From Paenibacillus tengchongensis (GTDB lineage Bacteria > Bacillota > Bacilli > Paenibacillales > Paenibacillaceae), in contig NZ_WACP01000004.1 in the NCBI RefSeq assembly GCF_008973665.1, positions 1-64,000 of the forward strand: a stretch of DNA of 64,000 nt, given 5' to 3'. The number at the start of each line of letters is the position of its first letter. Within the stretch, counting starts at the first letter, position 1. A model generated the notes under the pieces. The model was not told the DNA's origin, ran no database searches, and saw only the letters and a list, made by a program, of their open reading frames with translations. Below are positions 61,024-64,000 of the stretch, piece by piece. Made by a program: the position numbers and the translations under genes.

Positions 61024-61830
61024 ATGATCAAGAAGGAATGGATCGAATTATGGCCGGACGCAGTGCCGGGGGCATTGGGCAGCAGCGATGAAGACCGCCC
61101 GGCGGTGATGCCGTACCTGCTGCCCGGAGACCGGAACGCCGCCGTTATTGTCTGTCCGGGAGGGGGCTACGGGATGCAGGCCGACCATGAAGGGGTCCCA
61201 GTGGCCGAATGGCTGAACACGCTTGGCATTTCGGCGTTTGTGCTGCGCTACCGGGTGGCGCCATATCCATATTCATATGCGCTGCGTGATGCCCAGCGGG
61301 CTCTGCAGACCGTGCGCCTGCGGGCGGACGAATTCGGCATCGACCCAGTCCGGCTAGGAATACTGGGCTTCTCGGCGGGAGGCCATCTGGCTTCGACGTC
61401 CGCCGTACTGTATAGTCACGGTGACAAGGAATCCGCGGACCCGCTCGAGCGCGAGTCGAGCCGTCCGGATTTCGCCATTCTATGCTATCCGGTTATCTCA
61501 ATGGATGACGCAGTGACGCACCAAGGCTCAAAGACCAATCTGCTGGGCACGGAGCCTGCGGAAGAACTGGTGAAGCTGCTGAGCAGTGAGCTTCAAGTGA
61601 CAGCAGAGACGCCGCCGGTCTTCCTGTGGCACACCGCAGACGACGCTGCTGTGCCGGTAGAGAACAGCTTGCGTATGGCTGCATCGCTTGCCCGCCATGG
61701 AGTGCCGTATGATCTGCATGTGTATACACACGGCAGGCACGGGCTGGGACTGGCCGGCGAGGAGCCGCATACGTGTCACTGGACCGATGCCTGCGCTTCC
61801 TGGCTGAAGCTGCATGGTTATGCTGTTTAG
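61024..61830 (+). CDS. Alpha/beta hydrolase, acetyl-esterase-like
   Basis: A 268-residue serine hydrolase of the dienelactone/BD-FAE type that includes acetyl-xylan esterases. The oxyanion region is CPGGGYGMQADHEG, the nucleophile elbow GFSAGGHL, and the Asp-His pair lies in TADDAAVPVENS and GRHGLGLAG. No signal peptide is present, so it acts in the cytoplasm, probably removing acetyl groups from imported oligosaccharides. A cre-like sequence upstream agrees with carbon-catabolite control. GGAAGTTGAAGCG precedes the ATG. It stands alone. Confidence 0.87.
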   Translation: MIKKEWIELWPDAVPGALGSSDEDRPAVMPYLLPGDRNAAVIVCPGGGYGMQADHEGVPVAEWLNTLGISAFVLRYRVAPYPYSYALRDAQRALQTVRLRADEFGIDPVRLGILGFSAGGHLASTSAVLYSHGDKESADPLERESSRPDFAILCYPVISMDDAVTHQGSKTNLLGTEPAEELVKLLSSELQVTAETPPVFLWHTADDAAVPVENSLRMAASLARHGVPYDLHVYTHGRHGLGLAGEEPHTCHWTDACASWLKLHGYAV

Positions 61831-61866
61831 GCATAGACGGTTGAATGCTCAATGGTAGTTTACGGG

Positions 61867-61890
61867 GGGACTGTCTCAGGGCAGTCCTTT
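61867..61890 (+). terminator. Terminator after esterase gene
   Basis: GGGACTG-N8-CAGTCC followed by TTT, 37 bases past the stop codon. Confidence 0.65.
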
Positions 61891-62225
61891 GCTGTGCCAG
61901 TCGAGGTTATGATCTGTTTGTGTCCTATGCGCCTGCTGTCAGCGGACCGAACTATAAGCGGAAGACAAATGCTTGAATCCCGCCGCTCCCCAAAATCCTA
62001 ATAATAAATTTATACTTGAGGCTTTATAAATTTATATTTTCAATTCCGGATAGCGCGGGCAGGGGGGATACGCTTCCTTTTTTATTTTCAAATTTAAGAG
62101 GCTTAATGCGCAAAGGTAGGTTCGATTAAAGCAGAGGGCAATATCAATAAATATAATAAGAACGATATGAAAAAGTAACTAACACCACAATATGGATAAA
62201 AAAATGCCGAAGATGCCGCTTTTTA

Positions 62226-62260
62226 ACGTTTCTGTTGTCAAGTCCATGTCACAGAAACGT
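62226..62260 (+). promoter_or_regulatory. Inverted repeat far upstream of adhE
   Basis: ACGTTTCTGT and ACAGAAACGT form a perfect 10-bp inverted repeat around a 15-base loop, about 190 bases before adhE. No T-run follows, so it is more likely an operator or RNA hairpin than a terminator. Confidence 0.5.
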
Positions 62261-62315
62261 CGAAATAAAGCGTTTCAATTACCTATATATGTTAAAAGAG
62301 GTTCTATATGTTTGA

Positions 62316-62330
62316 ATGTAAGCGCTTTGA
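62316..62330 (+). promoter_or_regulatory. cre site (CcpA) upstream of adhE
   Basis: ATGTAAGCGCTTTGA agrees with the cre consensus WTGNAANCGNWNNCW except for one position. It implies control of adhE by carbon source. Confidence 0.55.
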
Positions 62331-62355
62331 AAATAAATCAAAAAAAACTTTATAC

Positions 62356-62373
62356 TTTGTGAAAGATTTCACT
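62356..62373 (+). promoter_or_regulatory. Rex- or Fnr-like operator upstream of adhE
   Basis: TTGTGAAAGATTTCACTT resembles the Rex site TTGTGAA-N4-TTCACAA with two mismatches at the 3' end, and also resembles an Fnr box (TGTGA-N6-TCACT). Redox control by NADH is expected for adhE. Confidence 0.6.
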
Positions 62374-62449
62374 TTAAAAGCCGGAAAGGTTGTGCTAAGA
62401 TAAACGTGTAGAGATAAACAACCTAAAAATTGACAGGAGGACGAGGGAG

Positions 62450-64000
62450 ATGGCAGTGAAGAACGAAGTGGCCGCCCAAGTGAAACAAACCACCGCTGAA
62501 GAGTATATTCAGACTCTGGTGGATAAAGCTAAGAAAGCTCAGGAAGCGTATATGGCGCTGGATCAGGAGCAAGTGAATACGATTGTTCATGCAATGGCTC
62601 TGGCCGGACTCGACAAACACATGTATCTGGCAAAACTGGCCGTCGAAGAAACGGGCCGCGGGGTCTACGAGGATAAAATCACGAAGAACATCTTTGCAAC
62701 GGAATACATCTGGCACAACATTAAGTATGACAAGACAGTAGGCGTCATCGAAGACAACCCTTATGACAACTTCCAGAAAATTGCCGAGCCGGTCGGAATC
62801 GTTATGGGCATCACACCGGTAACCAACCCAACATCCACCACGATGTTTAAAGCACTGATCGCCGCTAAGACACGTAATCCTATTATATTCGGTTTCCACC
62901 CGTCCGCGCAAGAGTGCAGTGCCGCAGCCGCCAAAATTCTTCACGATGCCGCCGTTAAAGCCGGCGCTCCTGAGAACTGTATTCAATGGATCGAGCTGCC
63001 GACGATGGACAAAACCAACGCACTGATGAACAACCCGGACGTTGCGCTGATCCTGGCAACAGGCGGCGGAGCGATGGTCAAAGCAGCTTACAGCTGCGGC
63101 AAGCCGGCACTCGGCGTAGGCCCGGGCAACGTGCCTGCCTTCATTGAGAAGAGTGCGGATATTGACCAGGCCGTTACTGATATTATTCTTTCGAAGACGT
63201 TTGACAACGGCATGATCTGCGCTTCCGAGCAAGCGGTTATTATTGAAGAAGCCATCTTCGACCAAGTGAAGAAGAAGATGATCGCCAACGGCTGCTACTT
63301 CGTCAACAAGGATGAAGCTGCCAAGCTGACTAACGGAGCAATGAATGTAGAAAAATGTGCGGTTAACCCGGCAATCGTCGGCCAGTCCGCCGTGAAGATC
63401 GCTGAAATGTGCGGAATCCAGGTTCCTGCAGGCACGAAGATTCTGGTAGCGGAAATCGAAGGCGTAGGTACTAAATATCCTCTGTCTGCCGAGAAGCTGA
63501 GCCCGGTTCTGGCTTGCTACAAGGTGAAGAACGCCGACCAAGGTATCGAACGTGCGGCTGAAATCGTAGAATTCGGCGGCATGGGACACAGCTCGGCTAT
63601 TCACTCGAACAATGAAGAAGTCATCATGAAATTCTCGAACCGTCTGCAGACCGGACGTATTCTGGTGAACTCGCCTTCGACGCACGGCGCCATCGGCGAT
63701 ATCTACAACACCAACATCCCTTCGCTCACGCTGGGCTGCGGCTCGTACGGACGCAACTCCGTATCGCAGAACGTAACTGCCATCAATCTGATCAATGTGA
63801 AAAGGGTGAACCGTCGTACCGTGAATATGCAATGGTTTAAAGTACCGGACAAAATCTACTTCGAAAAAGGCTCCACTCAGTATCTGGCCAAAATGCCTGA
63901 CATTACCCGCGTTGCGATTATTACTGACCCTATGATGGTTAAACTGGGTTATGTGGAAAGAGTTGAGCATTATCTGCGTCAACGCCAGACTCCTGTAGCT
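62450..64000 (+). CDS. adhE: Bifunctional acetaldehyde-CoA/alcohol dehydrogenase (partial)
   Basis: The gene runs off the window after 517 codons. It starts at ATG with AGGAGGACGAGGG upstream (MAVKNEVAAQVKQTTAEEYI). The acetaldehyde-dehydrogenase half is complete to about residue 440: PVGIVMGITPVTNPTSTTMF, GFHPSAQECSAAAA, a Gly-rich LATGGGAMVKAAYSCGKPA and the catalytic Cys257 in NGMICASEQAV. PSTHGAIGD and GSYGRNSVSQN follow, then the linker and start of the iron-alcohol-dehydrogenase half (DITRVAIITDPMMVKLGYV). It converts acetyl-CoA to ethanol with two NADH in fermentation. Full-length AdhE is about 870 residues. Confidence 0.96.
   Translation, partial: MAVKNEVAAQVKQTTAEEYIQTLVDKAKKAQEAYMALDQEQVNTIVHAMALAGLDKHMYLAKLAVEETGRGVYEDKITKNIFATEYIWHNIKYDKTVGVIEDNPYDNFQKIAEPVGIVMGITPVTNPTSTTMFKALIAAKTRNPIIFGFHPSAQECSAAAAKILHDAAVKAGAPENCIQWIELPTMDKTNALMNNPDVALILATGGGAMVKAAYSCGKPALGVGPGNVPAFIEKSADIDQAVTDIILSKTFDNGMICASEQAVIIEEAIFDQVKKKMIANGCYFVNKDEAAKLTNGAMNVEKCAVNPAIVGQSAVKIAEMCGIQVPAGTKILVAEIEGVGTKYPLSAEKLSPVLACYKVKNADQGIERAAEIVEFGGMGHSSAIHSNNEEVIMKFSNRLQTGRILVNSPSTHGAIGDIYNTNIPSLTLGCGSYGRNSVSQNVTAINLINVKRVNRRTVNMQWFKVPDKIYFEKGSTQYLAKMPDITRVAIITDPMMVKLGYVERVEHYLRQRQTPVA

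Larger units (their letters stand above)
61831..62449. other. Intergenic region upstream of adhE
   Basis: A 619-base stretch with no gene. It holds a terminator at 61867-61890, an inverted repeat (62226-62260), two cre-like sites (near 62268 and at 62316-62330) and a Rex-like site (62356-62373). AT-rich DNA around 62000-62150 shows TAAATTTATA repeated twice, function unknown. Confidence 0.55.

Noticed and set aside
62423..63982. 519-codon minus-strand open frame
   Set aside because: It is antisense to the clear adhE coding sequence, whose plus frame has complete motifs and a good ribosome binding site.

Overview
The window reads as a chromosomal segment of a low-GC-phylum, spore-former-type Firmicute, most likely Paenibacillus. 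The base composition is moderately GC-rich, genes are preceded by strong AGGAGG-type ribosome binding sites with frequent GTG/TTG starts, and the gene families are typical of that genus (Bce-type peptide detoxification module, Fnr with a C-terminal cysteine cluster, YflT-like stress protein, DUF1540, DUF4349 and DUF4430-like lipoproteins, fused MsrAB). This is a family-level inference; no rRNA or tRNA gene is present to confirm it.

Layout. 1-4.0 kb: tandem repeats, then a marR/DHA2-efflux operon (minus) and a GT8 glycosyltransferase. 4.0-7.0 kb: glutamine-dependent NAD synthetase and a decayed DUF421 membrane-protein gene. 7.1-15.4 kb: a pectin/galacturonate locus: uxaB-uxaA-uxaC plus a fused SGNH esterase/TIM-barrel protein (minus), a LacI regulator, and a divergent cytoplasmic pectin methylesterase. 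The two control regions share a nearly identical 19-bp operator-like motif. 15.4-24.6 kb: housekeeping and stress genes (AlkC-type DNA glycosylase, lipoproteins, Mn catalase, TetR, RNase HI, uracil-DNA glycosylase, AI-2E-family permease, YflT-like protein). 24.7-28.6 kb: fruR-fruK-fruA. 28.7-35.1 kb: MFS/Crp pair, a YitT-family gene behind a long leader with three mini-ORFs, a divergent carbamoyltransferase, a P-loop protein and an AIM24 protein. 35.1-36.2 kb: a truncated ABC-transporter gene abutting a decayed IS3-family element.

36.3-43.3 kb holds a complete Bce-type module: two-component system, ABC transporter with an exact BceR-type box upstream, then DedA and UppP genes. Together these cover protection, dephosphorylation and possible re-flipping of the undecaprenyl carrier. 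43.3-52 kb: metE with a long structured leader, a tiny DUF1540 gene, a DUF4349 lipoprotein behind an ECF-like promoter, GNAT, MsrAB, a TVP38-like protein and an oxidoreductase.

52-64 kb looks like an oxygen-limitation and nitrosative-stress region: HxlR regulator, Ric iron-centre repair protein, nirB-nirD-nirC behind two perfect Fnr boxes (the proximal one at about -42), fnr with its own near-consensus box, an acetyl-esterase-like hydrolase, and the first 517 codons of adhE (running off the window) behind cre- and Rex-like sites. Three families of short dispersed intergenic repeats recur across the window.
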